DNA of 64,000 bases from Candidatus Thorarchaeota archaeon (GCA_003345545.1 PRDH01000019.1:1-64000); one strand, 5' to 3'. Shown: positions 26,622-36,077, counted from the first letter of the stretch. Numbers and translations are program-made. The notes: generated from the sequence alone by a model not told the origin.

Positions 26622-27827
26622 ATGTATCTGGGCGAGCTCAAGCGGATAACGTTGCCCTTCACAGCCATCGTCGGCCTAGAAAAGCTAAAGCTAGCCCTAC
26701 TTCTAAACGGTGTGAATCCTTCTATCGGAGGCGTGCTCATCTCAGGTCCGAAAGGTACAGGGAAGACGACTGTTGTTCGAGCACTTGCTGATCTGCTCCC
26801 TGAAGTCGATGTGGTGAAAGACTGTCGTTTTGGCTGCAATCCGAGTACTCCGGATTTCTTCTGCGAAGAATGCAAGTCTCGTGTGTCAGGTGGTGCAGCG
26901 CTTGAATCTACCAGACGGAAGATGCGGGTTGTGAATCTGCCTCTATCGACCACTGAGGATCGCCTTATTGGTGCATTAGACATCGAGCAAGTCCTTCAGG
27001 AGGGGATTCGTGCACTCAAACCAGGGATACTTGCCGATGCGCATCGAAATGTTCTGTATGTTGATGAAGTGAACCTATTGCCAGATCACCTCGTTGATGA
27101 CTTCCTCGATGCCGCTGCGACAAAGGTCAACACGATTGAACGCGAAGGAATCTCTATTTCGCATCCCTCGGACTTTGTCCTTATAGGCACAATGAACCCA
27201 GAAGAAGGCGAGCTCCGACCGCAGCTATTAGATCGATTCGCTCTCCATGTTGCAATTGGCTCGAATCACTCAATCGAAGAACGGATGGAGCTTGTAAGAA
27301 GGAATCTTGAGTTTGAGAGAGACCCAGATGGATTTCGTGCACGCTGGTCGGATGCTCAGCAAGAGATGCGAGAAAGGGTCGTTCGTGCCAAAGAATCACT
27401 GGAAAGCGTAGAGCTAGACGATACGAACCTACGCGCCATAGCAATGGCCTGTGATGCATTAGAAGTCGATGGTGTTCGACCGGACATTGTGATTAGCAAG
27501 ACAGCAATTACACATGCCGCATTTCAAGGCCGCGCACAGGTCACTCTTGAAGACATGAAGCTTGCTTCGCAACTCGCCTTAAGTCATAGAACTCGTAGAG
27601 GTGGTCTCTTGGAGCCTCCCTCTTCTGACGATATTGATCGGGCAATAACAAAAGCGGTAGAAATTGCAAAGAAGAATGACCGCAGGAAATCACCCACTGA
27701 AGTTCCGAAGGAGGATGAAGAGCCCGCTGAGCAAGGAGAGCGGCGAAGCGGAGGTCGCTTTGGCCGGCAATCAAGCTTTGCTCAATTCGAAAGACAGGAG
27801 GGCAAAAAAAAACTCCCGGAAAAATAA
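26622..27827 (+). CDS. AAA+ ATPase, magnesium-chelatase subunit I (ChlI/BchI)-like
   Basis: The 401-residue AAA+ protein has Walker [10 protein letters not shown] near residue 45, a cysteine cluster [17 protein letters not shown], Walker [15 protein letters not shown] and the sensor [18 protein letters not shown]. The C-terminal 60 residues are charged and disordered. ChlI proteins pair with a VWA-domain ChlD to drive metal insertion by a third subunit, and such a VWA gene follows 41 bases on. No CobN/ChlH chelatase subunit is in the window, so the real target could be another complex. Confidence 0.85.
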   Translation: MYLGELKRITLPFTAIVGLEKLKLALLLNGVNPSIGGVLISGPKGTGKTTVVRALADLLPEVDVVKDCRFGCNPSTPDFFCEECKSRVSGGAALESTRRKMRVVNLPLSTTEDRLIGALDIEQVLQEGIRALKPGILADAHRNVLYVDEVNLLPDHLVDDFLDAAATKVNTIEREGISISHPSDFVLIGTMNPEEGELRPQLLDRFALHVAIGSNHSIEERMELVRRNLEFERDPDGFRARWSDAQQEMRERVVRAKESLESVELDDTNLRAIAMACDALEVDGVRPDIVISKTAITHAAFQGRAQVTLEDMKLASQLALSHRTRRGGLLEPPSSDDIDRAITKAVEIAKKNDRRKSPTEVPKEDEEPAEQGERRSGGRFGRQSSFAQFERQEGKKKLPEK

Positions 27828-27868
27828 GAAATCCAGAGGGGAATCCCATCAAGGGCACAATATGTGCG

Positions 27869-29302
27869 GTGATGATGGTCGTTGTCTTCAGCTATTTTCT
27901 CTGGATTTTTGTAAGTCCGTTGAATTGGCTGTTTGGTTCCTGGATTCTTGAGTTTCCTCCTCTCCATGTCATCATTATTGACACCATCGTCTATATCCCT
28001 CTTATCTGGCGACTCGTTAGGAAATGGCTTGAAGTCATGACCCGGCGAAAGGGCGGACCTACAGCTGGAATCGACACAGTGGAACCAGGTCGCGCCTTGC
28101 CTGAATCTGGTGATGAGTGGGGACTTGCGACAAGACCCTATGTTCCAGAAAAGCCGAGTCTGATTACAGGACCAAAATCCGACATTAGAGAGTCTCCTTT
28201 TGGGCTGAACGATGATTTCTTTGTCAAAATGCCCGATATCGACACGGGAGAGGAGATCTTCGATAATGAAAAGCTCCGGATGAGAGCCATGATTCGTTCT
28301 AGAGTCACAACTGGGAACTGGATCAACAAACGAGTAGGTTCACGAGCAATGGGGTCTTTGAAGTCCTCAGGTGCAGTGAAACACGGACGGCCTATCCGCT
28401 CCCGAATGCCTAACCGAGAAATCGAGAGCATACATGTTACTTCAACAGTACTTGCAGCAATTGCTAGAACCGGCGATGCACAGCATTTGCCAATTCGAAT
28501 CACGCGTGGTGACCTTCGTGAGAACATGTTCGCTGGCAGGTGCCCTCTAACGATTATTCTTGTCATCGACGTAAGCCTATCAATGAAGGGCAGCATGGAG
28601 GAAGTCAGGCAGCTTCTCGAACGCATTGAAGGCGAAACACGTGGTTCCAAGGACCGGACCGGAATCATAGCCTTCAAGGATAGCGGAGCCGTGGAAGTTC
28701 AGGCTCCTACAACCAATTGGAATAAGATCTACAGAGCTCTGGGCCGACTGAGGATATCTGGTCTGACACCGCTTGCAGACGCTCTCCGAAAGGCGTTTGA
28801 AACTATCCAGAGAGAGCGAATGAGGAATCCTGATATCGAGCCTTTTGTCATGATTATCTCAGATTTCTCACCAAATATCCCGCTAGCTCAGTCCGTCGGA
28901 CCCGGTGACAGTCAGTATACACCCGTGCAAGATCTCATCAGGACTTCTAGAATGATGCGCAAGGCGAAGATTCGCTTCGCCGCTATCAATGTTGACCCGG
29001 AGCAGAGTAGATGGCCAAGATTCCTTAAGCGTCCTTATCATGAAGCGCTCGAACTAGCAGCAATGCTTAGAGCCAGGAAGGACGGTCTTGATGATCCAAT
29101 CGAAGCAGTTCTTGCAGTGGACGAGTTTAGGAGGTCTTTCGGTGCCTATCTCGTAGCTAGGGCCGGTGGCGGTCGAGCACACCTTTCACGAGAGCTCATG
29201 AAGGAGAAATCGATACTTCGGACTCTCTTGCATACTGGTAGAACTAGAACACGACTTCGTGAGGAAGACCTGAGTGAGATTGAAGCATATCTTCCAAAAT
29301 GA
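27869..29302 (+). CDS. VWA-domain protein (ChlD-like) with N-terminal membrane segments
   Basis: The 477-residue protein begins with two hydrophobic segments (residues 3-25 and 30-50), followed by a charged linker. A ChlD-type VWA domain (from residue 225) carries the MIDAS motif DVSLSMKGS and a second metal residue in SGLTPLADAL. ChlD of chelatases is normally soluble, so the membrane anchor is odd. It is co-transcribed with the AAA+ gene. Together they may form a membrane-linked ATPase-integrin-type pair rather than, or besides, a chelatase. GTG 27869 or the ATGs at codons 2 and 3 could be the start. Confidence 0.8.
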   Translation: MMMVVVFSYFLWIFVSPLNWLFGSWILEFPPLHVIIIDTIVYIPLIWRLVRKWLEVMTRRKGGPTAGIDTVEPGRALPESGDEWGLATRPYVPEKPSLITGPKSDIRESPFGLNDDFFVKMPDIDTGEEIFDNEKLRMRAMIRSRVTTGNWINKRVGSRAMGSLKSSGAVKHGRPIRSRMPNREIESIHVTSTVLAAIARTGDAQHLPIRITRGDLRENMFAGRCPLTIILVIDVSLSMKGSMEEVRQLLERIEGETRGSKDRTGIIAFKDSGAVEVQAPTTNWNKIYRALGRLRISGLTPLADALRKAFETIQRERMRNPDIEPFVMIISDFSPNIPLAQSVGPGDSQYTPVQDLIRTSRMMRKAKIRFAAINVDPEQSRWPRFLKRPYHEALELAAMLRARKDGLDDPIEAVLAVDEFRRSFGAYLVARAGGGRAHLSRELMKEKSILRTLLHTGRTRTRLREEDLSEIEAYLPK

Positions 29303-29485
29303 TTGCACGGTTTTGCACTCGCGATTAGATTATTAACGGGGGCAGTGTTCTTGACATATGCGCATGGCTGATAGATGTCTTCTGTCATAGTGAGCGAGGA
29401 GAGCCCCGTACGGGTTTCTGTGAATTTGCTTTTCATGCACCAGACACAAGTCGTGCGCACCCTTCAAAACAGAGGAGTTCAATGA

Positions 29486-30496
29486 ATGCTTCCGGGTAAA
29501 GTTCCACCAGATATTCTCAAGAAGATAGTGTTCTCTCACCTCGGTGTTCTGGACCCCAGTGTTCTACTCGGGCCGCGTCTTGGAGAGGATGCATCTCTCA
29601 TTCAGATTGGGGACAAGGTGATTGTCGTGTCAACTGATCCTATCACTGGGTCAGTAGAGGATATTGGATGGCTGGTGGTTCATGTCAACGCGAATGATAT
29701 CGCCACCTTTGGCGTGGCTCCGAGATGGTTGTTGGTTTCAATCATGCTACCCAGCGGCTACAAACCGCTGGAGTTAGCGAAAATAATGAAGCAAATAGAT
29801 GAAGCCTCGAGGGAGCTAGGTATTGCCGTCGTAGGCGGTCACTCAGAAGTAACAGAGCGAATAGACCAGCCCATCATCGTTGGTTTCATGATGGGTGCCA
29901 CTGAGAAGGATAATTATGTCACAGCTAGTGGTGCGCGAACTGGGGATGCAATACTCCTGACCAAGACTGTGGCCATTGAAGGTACTGCTATTCTTGCAAC
30001 TGATGGATATGCAACACTCTCTAAGAGCATCAGCGTTGACGTCATAAGAAAAGGTCGCAAACTCAGAGAGCAAATCAGTGTAGTCAAAGATGGCGTTGTC
30101 GCTTTTGCGACTGGGCATGTTCATGCAATGCACGATCCCACTGAGGGGGGTCTCGCAGGCGGAATTCATGAACTGTGTGATGCCAGCCATGTTGGTTTCG
30201 AGATTAGAAGCGATGACATTCCCATCGGCAGTCCGACAAAACGAATCTGCGAAACTCTCGAGATCAATCCCCTTGAGTTGATAAGTAGTGGTTCCATGAT
30301 TGTGAGCTGTGCTGCTGAGAATGCGAATGAAGTAATACGTGCGCTTGAATCGGAAGGAATAGCAGCGACACGCATAGGAACAATAGTGAGCGACCCAGAT
30401 CATCGCAAGATTCTGATTAGTGGTTCATTAGTTGATATGCCTCGACCCAAGAGCGATGCGCTATGGACGGCGCTCAAGAAAGTTACTCCTTCATGA
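29486..30496 (+). CDS. AIR-synthase-related protein (HypE/ThiL/PurM superfamily)
   Basis: The 336-residue enzyme has the two-domain PurM fold signature. GEDASLIQIG near residue 32 is the ATP/Mg site, then come DPITGSVEDIGWLVVHVNANDIA, VVGGHSEVT and the C-terminal HDPTEGGLAGGIHELC. It most resembles archaeal HypE-like proteins, but lacks the C-terminal cysteine tail that HypE needs for cyanide transfer, so hydrogenase maturation is not assigned. GAGGAG precedes ATG 29486. Its last 14 bases overlap the convergent surE gene. Confidence 0.75.
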   Translation: MLPGKVPPDILKKIVFSHLGVLDPSVLLGPRLGEDASLIQIGDKVIVVSTDPITGSVEDIGWLVVHVNANDIATFGVAPRWLLVSIMLPSGYKPLELAKIMKQIDEASRELGIAVVGGHSEVTERIDQPIIVGFMMGATEKDNYVTASGARTGDAILLTKTVAIEGTAILATDGYATLSKSISVDVIRKGRKLREQISVVKDGVVAFATGHVHAMHDPTEGGLAGGIHELCDASHVGFEIRSDDIPIGSPTKRICETLEINPLELISSGSMIVSCAAENANEVIRALESEGIAATRIGTIVSDPDHRKILISGSLVDMPRPKSDALWTALKKVTPS

Positions 30497-31262
30497 ATCT
30501 CTTTAATCGGTCAATCTCCTCATCATGGATGAACTCAATTTTCACCGGCGAAAGTGCGATATTGTTGTTGACCGAAACTTCGTAGGCATCAGTTCCTCTA
30601 GGCGCCTCCTGTTCAATGCCTAGATACCAATAGTACGGCCGGCCATTTGGATCAAGCCTGCGTTCCACCTCGTTATGCATCCGAACCTTTGTCGGTTTTG
30701 TGATTACTACCTTGCTCTTTTCTGACAATTCGCCGGGAAAGTTCAGATTCAGAAGATCAACACCTTGGGGCATTCCTCTGTCCAATACTCTCATCACAAG
30801 GTCTCGCGTGATTTCGCAGATCTTGCTGCAGTCCTGCGTTGTCCCTGTTGAGTCAAACCACTCTTCGGGTATTGCTTGGCGTGATACTGCAATGGCTGGT
30901 ATTCCGCGCAGTGCAGCCTCGAAGGCGGCTCCCACCGTTCCACTTGTTAGCATACTCTGATACCCGACATTCGCGCCTGTGTTTATTCCTGATACAAGCA
31001 GACCTATGTCTTTGTAGAATGACGCTGCAAGTATGATGGAGTCTGCGGGCATTCCATCGTGAGTCACAAAACTGTATCCATTTATGGTATGCTGCTCGGT
31101 GATTCGAATCGGCCTTGTCAATGTGAGGGCCTTTCCAGAAGCACTCTTCTGGACATCCGGAACCATGACAAAGAGTTCGACCTCTCTACTCAGTACTTCA
31201 GCGAGTTTTAGTAGTCCCTCACTGCGGGGTCCATCATCGTTAGTCAGACACACTCTCGGCAA
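30483..31262 (-). CDS. surE: 5'-nucleotidase SurE
   Basis: This 259-residue metal-dependent nucleoside-monophosphatase has the N-terminal NDDG motif (TNDDGPRSEGL), PDVQKSASGKALTL, and the GINTGANVGYQSMLTSGTVGAA region split as SGINTGANVG and SGTVGAAFEAAL. All catalytic-site residues are present. It acts in the cytosol in nucleotide salvage, near a nucleoside phosphorylase and PRPP synthase. It starts at ATG 31262. Confidence 0.9.
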   Translation of the reverse strand: MPRVCLTNDDGPRSEGLLKLAEVLSREVELFVMVPDVQKSASGKALTLTRPIRITEQHTINGYSFVTHDGMPADSIILAASFYKDIGLLVSGINTGANVGYQSMLTSGTVGAAFEAALRGIPAIAVSRQAIPEEWFDSTGTTQDCSKICEITRDLVMRVLDRGMPQGVDLLNLNFPGELSEKSKVVITKPTKVRMHNEVERRLDPNGRPYYWYLGIEQEAPRGTDAYEVSVNNNIALSPVKIEFIHDEEIDRLKRFMKE

Positions 31263-31325
31263 TCAGCATTACTCCAGTTTTGGAATCAACTGATTGTACT
31301 ATGACTTCTTGATAAGAATAATGAT

Positions 31326-31364
31326 ATGAAAAAGAGAGGGCTGTGAGAGCACAACTGCTCTCAC
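31326..31364 (-). terminator. Terminator of the histone-fold gene
   Basis: On minus, a perfect 9-bp stem (GTGAGAGCA / TGCTCTCAC, loop GTTG) lies about 25 bases after the stop at 31388 and is followed by CTCTCTTTTTC. Confidence 0.6.
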
Positions 31365-31387
31365 TCCCGGCATCAGAGTGCTTCCCT

Positions 31388-31558
31388 CTACAAGTCGTAG
31401 GGCTTGAGCGTCTTACGCTTGTTTTCATTTGTTCTGACAGCGGCGGCACCAAGGATCTCACCGATTTTCTTATCGAGAGCCCCGTAGAAATCACCGCTCA
31501 CTTGAAGGTTCTTTTTCTTAGCAAAGTCTTGAATTGCTTTCTTAACGACAAAACTCAT
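31388..31558 (-). CDS. Very small histone-fold protein (DUF1931-like)
   Basis: The product has about 56 residues, MSFVVKKAIQDFAKKK at the start and NKRKTLKPYDL at the end. The last helix and the RKTLKPYDL ending match the C-terminal part of archaeal histone-fold proteins, and the order of short-long-short helices fits a single minimal histone fold. GGAGGT lies 10 bases before ATG 31558; the ORF-track extension to 31765 passes through the promoter. A DNA-binding or chromatin role is likely but unproven. It has its own promoter and terminator and is the best-defined transcription unit of the window. Confidence 0.65.
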   Translation of the reverse strand: MSFVVKKAIQDFAKKKNLQVSGDFYGALDKKIGEILGAAAVRTNENKRKTLKPYDL

Positions 31559-31600
31559 CTTCTGTGTTACCTCCGTAGAGTGCCCTAGATGGCCCCTAAG

Positions 31601-31614
31601 TCGTATATAAGGCT
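31601..31614 (-). promoter_or_regulatory. TATA box of the histone-fold gene
   Basis: On minus the block reads CCTTATATACGA, preceded by the purine-rich GTAAAG (BRE-like). It lies about 46 bases before ATG 31558, giving a leader of roughly 20 bases. Confidence 0.6.
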
Positions 31615-31905
31615 TTACAGAAAAGTCACTTCTTGGGCGCCTTTTGCCTGTTTTGATGGATTTGCGCATTTTCAGCAATTGGGTCGATGAATATACAGCG
31701 AGATGCTTCAGCATCACTCGCTCGGCCCCTAGGACAATGATAGCATCCCACTGATTCCTCCGCAATAATCTCTTTTGAAGACCGTTGAAATACAGTGGTT
31801 CGAGTTTCGCTTCTAAGAGAGCCTGATAATGGGTTTCTCAAAACATCTAAAAGACACAGTCGTCAAATCAACTCTAGAGCATTAATGTCAAGGTGAGATC
31901 GAAGC
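31615..31905. other. Intergenic region between divergent genes
   Basis: About 290 bases separate the histone-fold promoter from the next plus-strand gene. The minus ORFs listed here have no family resemblance. I see no RNA gene. Confidence 0.4.
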
Positions 31906-32688
31906 ATGAGGTATGCGCATGGAATCATCTTTGGTGCGATTATTCCGGGCATCATTTTCTTGGGAGCCGCCGTTATCAAAATCGCTGGCATCGGTGCTGA
32001 CGCACTCACTGTGGATGCTCTCTGGGATACCTATGTAGTGTGGTTCCTCATAAGCATCATTTTTCCGATTAGTCTCCTCCTTATGATACGCTTCGCAAGA
32101 AGAGATCTCTTCAGGGAGGTCCTGATCTTTATGGCCGGAGGCTTCTTCTTCTTCTCCCCTCTCTGGCTGTTTTTTGCTACAGAGATTTCAGGTGACTCTT
32201 GGACGGATCTATTGCTGAAAGGAGTCACTCGCGGACTGATAGGCCCCGGGCCGGGCACCACGATTATCGGGATTGATATTAGCAATGTGTTTCTAGTGCC
32301 CTTTCTGATTCTGTCGATGATTCTTGGAGTGGTCTTTCTTAATCCCTCCTTCGTTGCAAAGCACACTGGTCCTATGGAACTGCCAGAGCTTACTGCATTG
32401 AAAGAAACAGCCCTGGGATCGGAGGAGGACTCGTTTGAAGCCGAGATGCCAGATGTAACTCCCCCAACGACGACTGTCGACAGTGTAGCAGCCCTCAGAG
32501 ATGTCTTGATTGAGTTGGGCACGACGGATCCCGTGATCAATCTCATTCTCAACTCGGGGATTGGAACCATTACTGACCTTGTTGCTACAGGCCCGGACCA
32601 ACTCTCGAATATCTCTGGACTTGACAGACACGCAGCTGAGAACCTTCTGATCTCGGTGCAGAAGCGACTCTGGTTCAGTGATATTTAG
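31906..32688 (+). CDS. Four-helix membrane protein with C-terminal helix-hairpin-helix domain
   Basis: The 260-residue protein has four hydrophobic helices in residues 5-150 and a linker of about 50 residues. Its C-terminal segment (residues 200-255) resembles a helix-hairpin-helix/SAM-like fold: NSGIGTITDLVATGPDQLSN followed by ISGLDRHAAENLL. Such folds usually bind DNA or other proteins; a membrane-tethered copy is uncommon. It starts at ATG 31906, stands alone, and overlaps the convergent phosphorylase gene by 4 bases. Confidence 0.6.
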   Translation: MRYAHGIIFGAIIPGIIFLGAAVIKIAGIGADALTVDALWDTYVVWFLISIIFPISLLLMIRFARRDLFREVLIFMAGGFFFFSPLWLFFATEISGDSWTDLLLKGVTRGLIGPGPGTTIIGIDISNVFLVPFLILSMILGVVFLNPSFVAKHTGPMELPELTALKETALGSEEDSFEAEMPDVTPPTTTVDSVAALRDVLIELGTTDPVINLILNSGIGTITDLVATGPDQLSNISGLDRHAAENLLISVQKRLWFSDI

Positions 32689-33440
32689 TTACGCGATGGT
32701 TCCAGAGATACTAGCGCATCAAGCGCAATTATTACAAGGTCATCGATGGGCGGTTTTCCCACAATCTTCGCTTCCTTGGCTACATTCTCGCCGATTACAA
32801 CACAAGCACAGCCTACTCTGACTCCCCGAAGATGACCAATCACGAACAGGGCTGCTGACTCCATTTCTGTCGCCAAGACTCCGGCCTTTCTCAATGTAGA
32901 CCATCTCTGACGCATCTTATCATCTTCCGCGACATAAGATGGATGCTCGCTATAGAACGCGTCCTTGCTGTGTCCGATACCGACATGGTATCTCACATGT
33001 CTCTTCTCGGCTGCACGGTCGAGCGCTCTCACTACTTCTGGATGAGCAATTGCAGGGAATTCGATCGGTGCATATTGACGCGAGGTTCCGTCATCCCGGA
33101 CAGAGCCACTGAAGATGACTATGTCTCCTGTCGTGACTTTATTGCTGATTGCTCCGGAGGTACCAACTCGAATGAAGGTCTTGCAGCCGACTTTGACTAG
33201 CTCCTCAAGAGCTATGGCCGCAGAAGGACAGCCTATGCCCGTTGAGCAGACTCCAATAGGAATGCCTTTCCACGTTCCACTAAAACTCCAGTATTCACGT
33301 CGCTTGGCAATCTGAGATGGAGTATCAAGGAATTCTTCGGCTATCTTCTTTGCACGATCAGGGTCTCCAGGTAGCAAGACTAGTTCTGGAATCTCTCCTC
33401 GGGCAATCCCAATGTGATATTCCTTCTCAGATTCCATGAC
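32685..33440 (-). CDS. udp-like: Uridine/purine nucleoside phosphorylase family enzyme
   Basis: This enzyme has about 251 residues. It carries LLPGDPDRAKKIAEEF (phosphate site), GTSGAISNKVTTGD, and TEMESAALFVIGHLRG with the ribose-binding Met-Glu. It reversibly cleaves nucleosides with phosphate, giving ribose-1-phosphate; the motifs fit uridine phosphorylases best. The ORF track extends upstream to 33521 without homology, so I use ATG 33440. It lies downstream of the PRPP synthase gene on the same strand, so salvage functions are grouped. Confidence 0.85.
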   Translation of the reverse strand, partial: VMESEKEYHIGIARGEIPELVLLPGDPDRAKKIAEEFLDTPSQIAKRREYWSFSGTWKGIPIGVCSTGIGCPSAAIALEELVKVGCKTFIRVGTSGAISNKVTTGDIVIFSGSVRDDGTSRQYAPIEFPAIAHPEVVRALDRAAEKRHVRYHVGIGHSKDAFYSEHPSYVAEDDKMRQRWSTLRKAGVLATEMESAALFVIGHLRGVRVGCACVVIGENVAKEAKIVGKPPIDDLVIIALDALVSLEPSRN

Positions 33441-33554
33441 AAGACCACAAGCGAGGGATACTGAGCGTGAGAAAAGGATTTCGTAATATACCCCAAGTAC
33501 ATTGCACTCGAAAAGGGCCACTTCCGCGATTCCCGACGATATTGATGGGAATCA

Positions 33555-34541
33555 TCAGATTGAATGCACAAGTGTATCCACGATGTTATAGCAGAGGTTT
33601 GGATGCTCCTTGGAGAAGGCCTCTGTGAATACGGTGTTAGATGTTACGATTTTTCCGTTGCACATCTCAATCAGCCTCTCAAGGAGTTCCTCTCCCCTCT
33701 CCATGAGGGGAAGCACATGGGCGACTGCCAAGACCACCTCCTTTGCGCCCTGGTCAAGTAGGCGGTCTCTGGCCTTCAGAAGTGTGCTGCCGCTTTTTGT
33801 GAGATCATCTATGACAACGACGTTCAGACCCTTGACATCAAGGTCTCCATGCAATTCGACTCTGAAGGAGTTCGTTCTACTCTTTCCAAAACCCTCGATT
33901 TTGTATCGCTCTTGTGCTCCTTCATCAGGCGCGACAACGATGCATTTTCCAAGTTTGAACTCCTTCTCTGCAAACTTGACAAGGTCCGGTACTACGTCGA
34001 TTATTCTGTAGAGCCCCTTCTCCTTGAGACTCCGGACCCAATCCAGACTGTCTGGTGCATGAGGGCTCACGACATGAACCTTGTTGCATGCCTTTGCAAT
34101 CGTTTCGATGGCCCATCTCGCCGAGGAGATCTCGCCTGTTTCAAAGCACTTGTCCTGCAGTGCAAAGGGCTGGAAAGTGAGCACGACTTCGACTGTTTTC
34201 GGGGGTTCAACTGGTGTACAGAGATACTGCTTGTGGCCGCTCTTCTCCACTTCGAGAGGCCTTGAGAACATCTCCAGCAATAGAAGAACTTCAACAACGC
34301 GGTCTGATGTACTGTATTGCTCATTTTCAGCTGGACCTGAGCCGGTACAGCTCTGAATCACGATGACTCTCCTCCCGGAGAGCTGAGTGATTTTCCCTAT
34401 CTTGACATAGATGTCCGCATTCGGAAACATACGTTTGTTGTCGTAATTGAGGTCCGACGTATAGACTCGGTATCCCAGCTCTTCAAATCGGTTTCGAAGG
34501 TGCTCAGCTCCACTGGCTAGGACGACATCATAGTCTTTCAT
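33555..34541 (-). CDS. prs: Ribose-phosphate pyrophosphokinase (PRPP synthase), archaeal class
   Basis: The protein has about 328 residues and converts ribose-5-phosphate plus ATP to PRPP. It shows QSCTGSGPAENEQY in the N-terminal domain and VVAPDEGAQERYK. The PRPP-binding VVIDDLTKSGSTLLKA has the expected two aspartates and the STL motif, although KSG replaces the usual TGGT context. Because homology starts at MKDYDVVLASG, I place the start at ATG 34541 and not at 34793, which would run into the divergent gene. The protein is cytosolic. Confidence 0.8.
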   Translation of the reverse strand: MKDYDVVLASGAEHLRNRFEELGYRVYTSDLNYDNKRMFPNADIYVKIGKITQLSGRRVIVIQSCTGSGPAENEQYSTSDRVVEVLLLLEMFSRPLEVEKSGHKQYLCTPVEPPKTVEVVLTFQPFALQDKCFETGEISSARWAIETIAKACNKVHVVSPHAPDSLDWVRSLKEKGLYRIIDVVPDLVKFAEKEFKLGKCIVVAPDEGAQERYKIEGFGKSRTNSFRVELHGDLDVKGLNVVVIDDLTKSGSTLLKARDRLLDQGAKEVVLAVAHVLPLMERGEELLERLIEMCNGKIVTSNTVFTEAFSKEHPNLCYNIVDTLVHSI

Positions 34542-34720
34542 ACTGTCGACCACCGAATGTGGCCGAAGTTCACGCCCTAAAGAGGTTTGCCCCTTAGAGG
34601 GAAACAAGTGATTGGGCAGCCTGTATCCAGTTCGTCCGAATCTGTTCCGTGTACGATGAAGGAATAACCTAAAATGATGGTCTTGCAGAGTTATTCTGCC
34701 ACTACAGGTCTGTGCTTTGA

Positions 34721-35425
34721 TTGAGTCTGACTGCGAGAGAACTCCTACAGAGGCTTGCAGATGACACGGGTCTCCCTTATGATACCGTAGCAAAACGTGT
34801 CAATCGCAGGATGGAGAAAGGCAAGGGTTTCCTTGAGGCTGTCACAGAGATTGCAGAAGAGAACAGACTTGATCCTGGGAAGTACAGCATTGATCCTGTG
34901 AAGATAGTCGCCGAGGTTGAGAAGATACTTCGTGAGGATTATACTCAGACTCTGATGATATCCGCTGTTCTTGGGCAAATGGTTGAAGCCCGAGGAAAGA
35001 AGCGTTTTCCTCCTCCTGCATTCTTCGCCTTCATTGAGATGCTCTCGACGGTAGTCGATGCCCCACATGACACACGCTCCGAGACGTCAACAGAGATTGA
35101 AGAACAAGCAACTCGCATAATCGAACTGATGACAACTCTCGTATCTTTACTCTGTGAGTGGTCTGAACAGGGGATAATTGGAATCTCTGATGATTGCCCT
35201 GAGGCGCTTCGAGAGATTGCCCGTGCAGTCTTCAGAAAGACAAAACTTCTCCAGGGTGGGCTATGGACATGCATCTCGTGTGGCAATATCGTTGAGGCAA
35301 AAGAAACCCACGCTCTCATGTGTCTAGAATGCGATAAGAAAATATCCTCGGCCCATAGCATCGAAGCGCGGTTTGGAAGACTGGGTGAGAGAGACCGCAA
35401 CGGGTATGGATTCACATCTGAATAG
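34721..35425 (+). CDS. Hypothetical protein with N-terminal helical repeat and C-terminal zinc ribbon
   Basis: The protein has 234 residues. The helical N-terminal half (residues 1-65) looks like a small nucleic-acid-binding helical domain (LLQRLADDTGLPYDTVAKRV). The C-terminal zinc ribbon has CISCG ... CLECD at about residues 185-205. No enzyme motif is visible. It starts at TTG 34721, since no better-placed ATG exists, and is divergent from PRPP synthase. A regulatory or RNA-binding role is only a guess. Confidence 0.55.
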   Translation: MSLTARELLQRLADDTGLPYDTVAKRVNRRMEKGKGFLEAVTEIAEENRLDPGKYSIDPVKIVAEVEKILREDYTQTLMISAVLGQMVEARGKKRFPPPAFFAFIEMLSTVVDAPHDTRSETSTEIEEQATRIIELMTTLVSLLCEWSEQGIIGISDDCPEALREIARAVFRKTKLLQGGLWTCISCGNIVEAKETHALMCLECDKKISSAHSIEARFGRLGERDRNGYGFTSE

Positions 35426-35435
35426 CGTTTCTGTA

Positions 35436-36077
35436 CTAGAGAGATAGATTCAGATTGAGTCCTCTCTGAAGAAGTTCGAGAGCAACGTCAATCTCAGATT
35501 GGAAAACAGATACGTCATCTACTTGGAGTACTAGCTCTTGGTCACTCGACTCTTCCAAGAACAGAATGACTGGATCAAGACCAGCCACAGGACCTGCGCT
35601 AATCAGTGGTGCCGTGATTCCGTCATAGAAATCAGCTCGCCCGAGAGGAACATCCATTCTCTTCAACAACCGGTCCCCCTTGGAAGAGAGCACCTGTCCG
35701 CATGTAGGTCCATCATGAGTCATCACGGACACGACAAACCGTGTGGGAACATTGCCTCTAAGATAGAAGAGCATGTCCGTCATCCAATCGTATTCCTTGA
35801 AAACAACATCTCCAAAAACAATCATCAAGTCATCGGCTACCATTCCATGGACTGGTACGACCGGGGCTTTGACATCCACGGGGTATCGATTCCAGGGCGA
35901 GAACGCTGGGGAATTGAAAATTAACAAGGTATCAAAGCCATTCTTTTCGTACAGCTGCCTGCACAATGCTTGCCCCATCGGATTGAGACCCAAGATGACC
36001 GAGTACGTTTCAGTTATCTTCTGCTTCTTGTACACCTCAAGGACTGGTGAAATCCATTCCTGTTCGAATATTGGCAT
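35436..36077 (-). CDS. PAC2-like conserved protein
   Basis: The 213-residue alpha/beta protein has strands such as TYSVILGLNPMGQ, a segment THDGPTCGQVLSSKGDRLL, and ISAGPVAGLDPVILFLEE. The G-P-V-A-G-L region and overall layout recall PAC2-family proteins (proteasome-assembly chaperone-like), but I am not certain. It is cytosolic and has no membrane segment. It starts at ATG 36077 and is divergent from the glutamate dehydrogenase gene. Confidence 0.45.
   Translation of the reverse strand: MPIFEQEWISPVLEVYKKQKITETYSVILGLNPMGQALCRQLYEKNGFDTLLIFNSPAFSPWNRYPVDVKAPVVPVHGMVADDLMIVFGDVVFKEYDWMTDMLFYLRGNVPTRFVVSVMTHDGPTCGQVLSSKGDRLLKRMDVPLGRADFYDGITAPLISAGPVAGLDPVILFLEESSDQELVLQVDDVSVFQSEIDVALELLQRGLNLNLSL

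Noticed and set aside
27828-27868. Possible ChlH/CobN-type chelatase subunit around the ChlI/VWA pair
   Set aside because: No large chelatase subunit occurs on either side; only the two-gene pair is present.
29486-30496. Annotation as hydrogenase maturation protein HypE
   Set aside because: The C-terminal cysteine tail needed for HypE function is not present and no hydrogenase gene is in the window.
34542-34793. Longer start for the PRPP synthase gene
   Set aside because: The extra 84 residues have no homology and run through the divergent gene's promoter and coding start.
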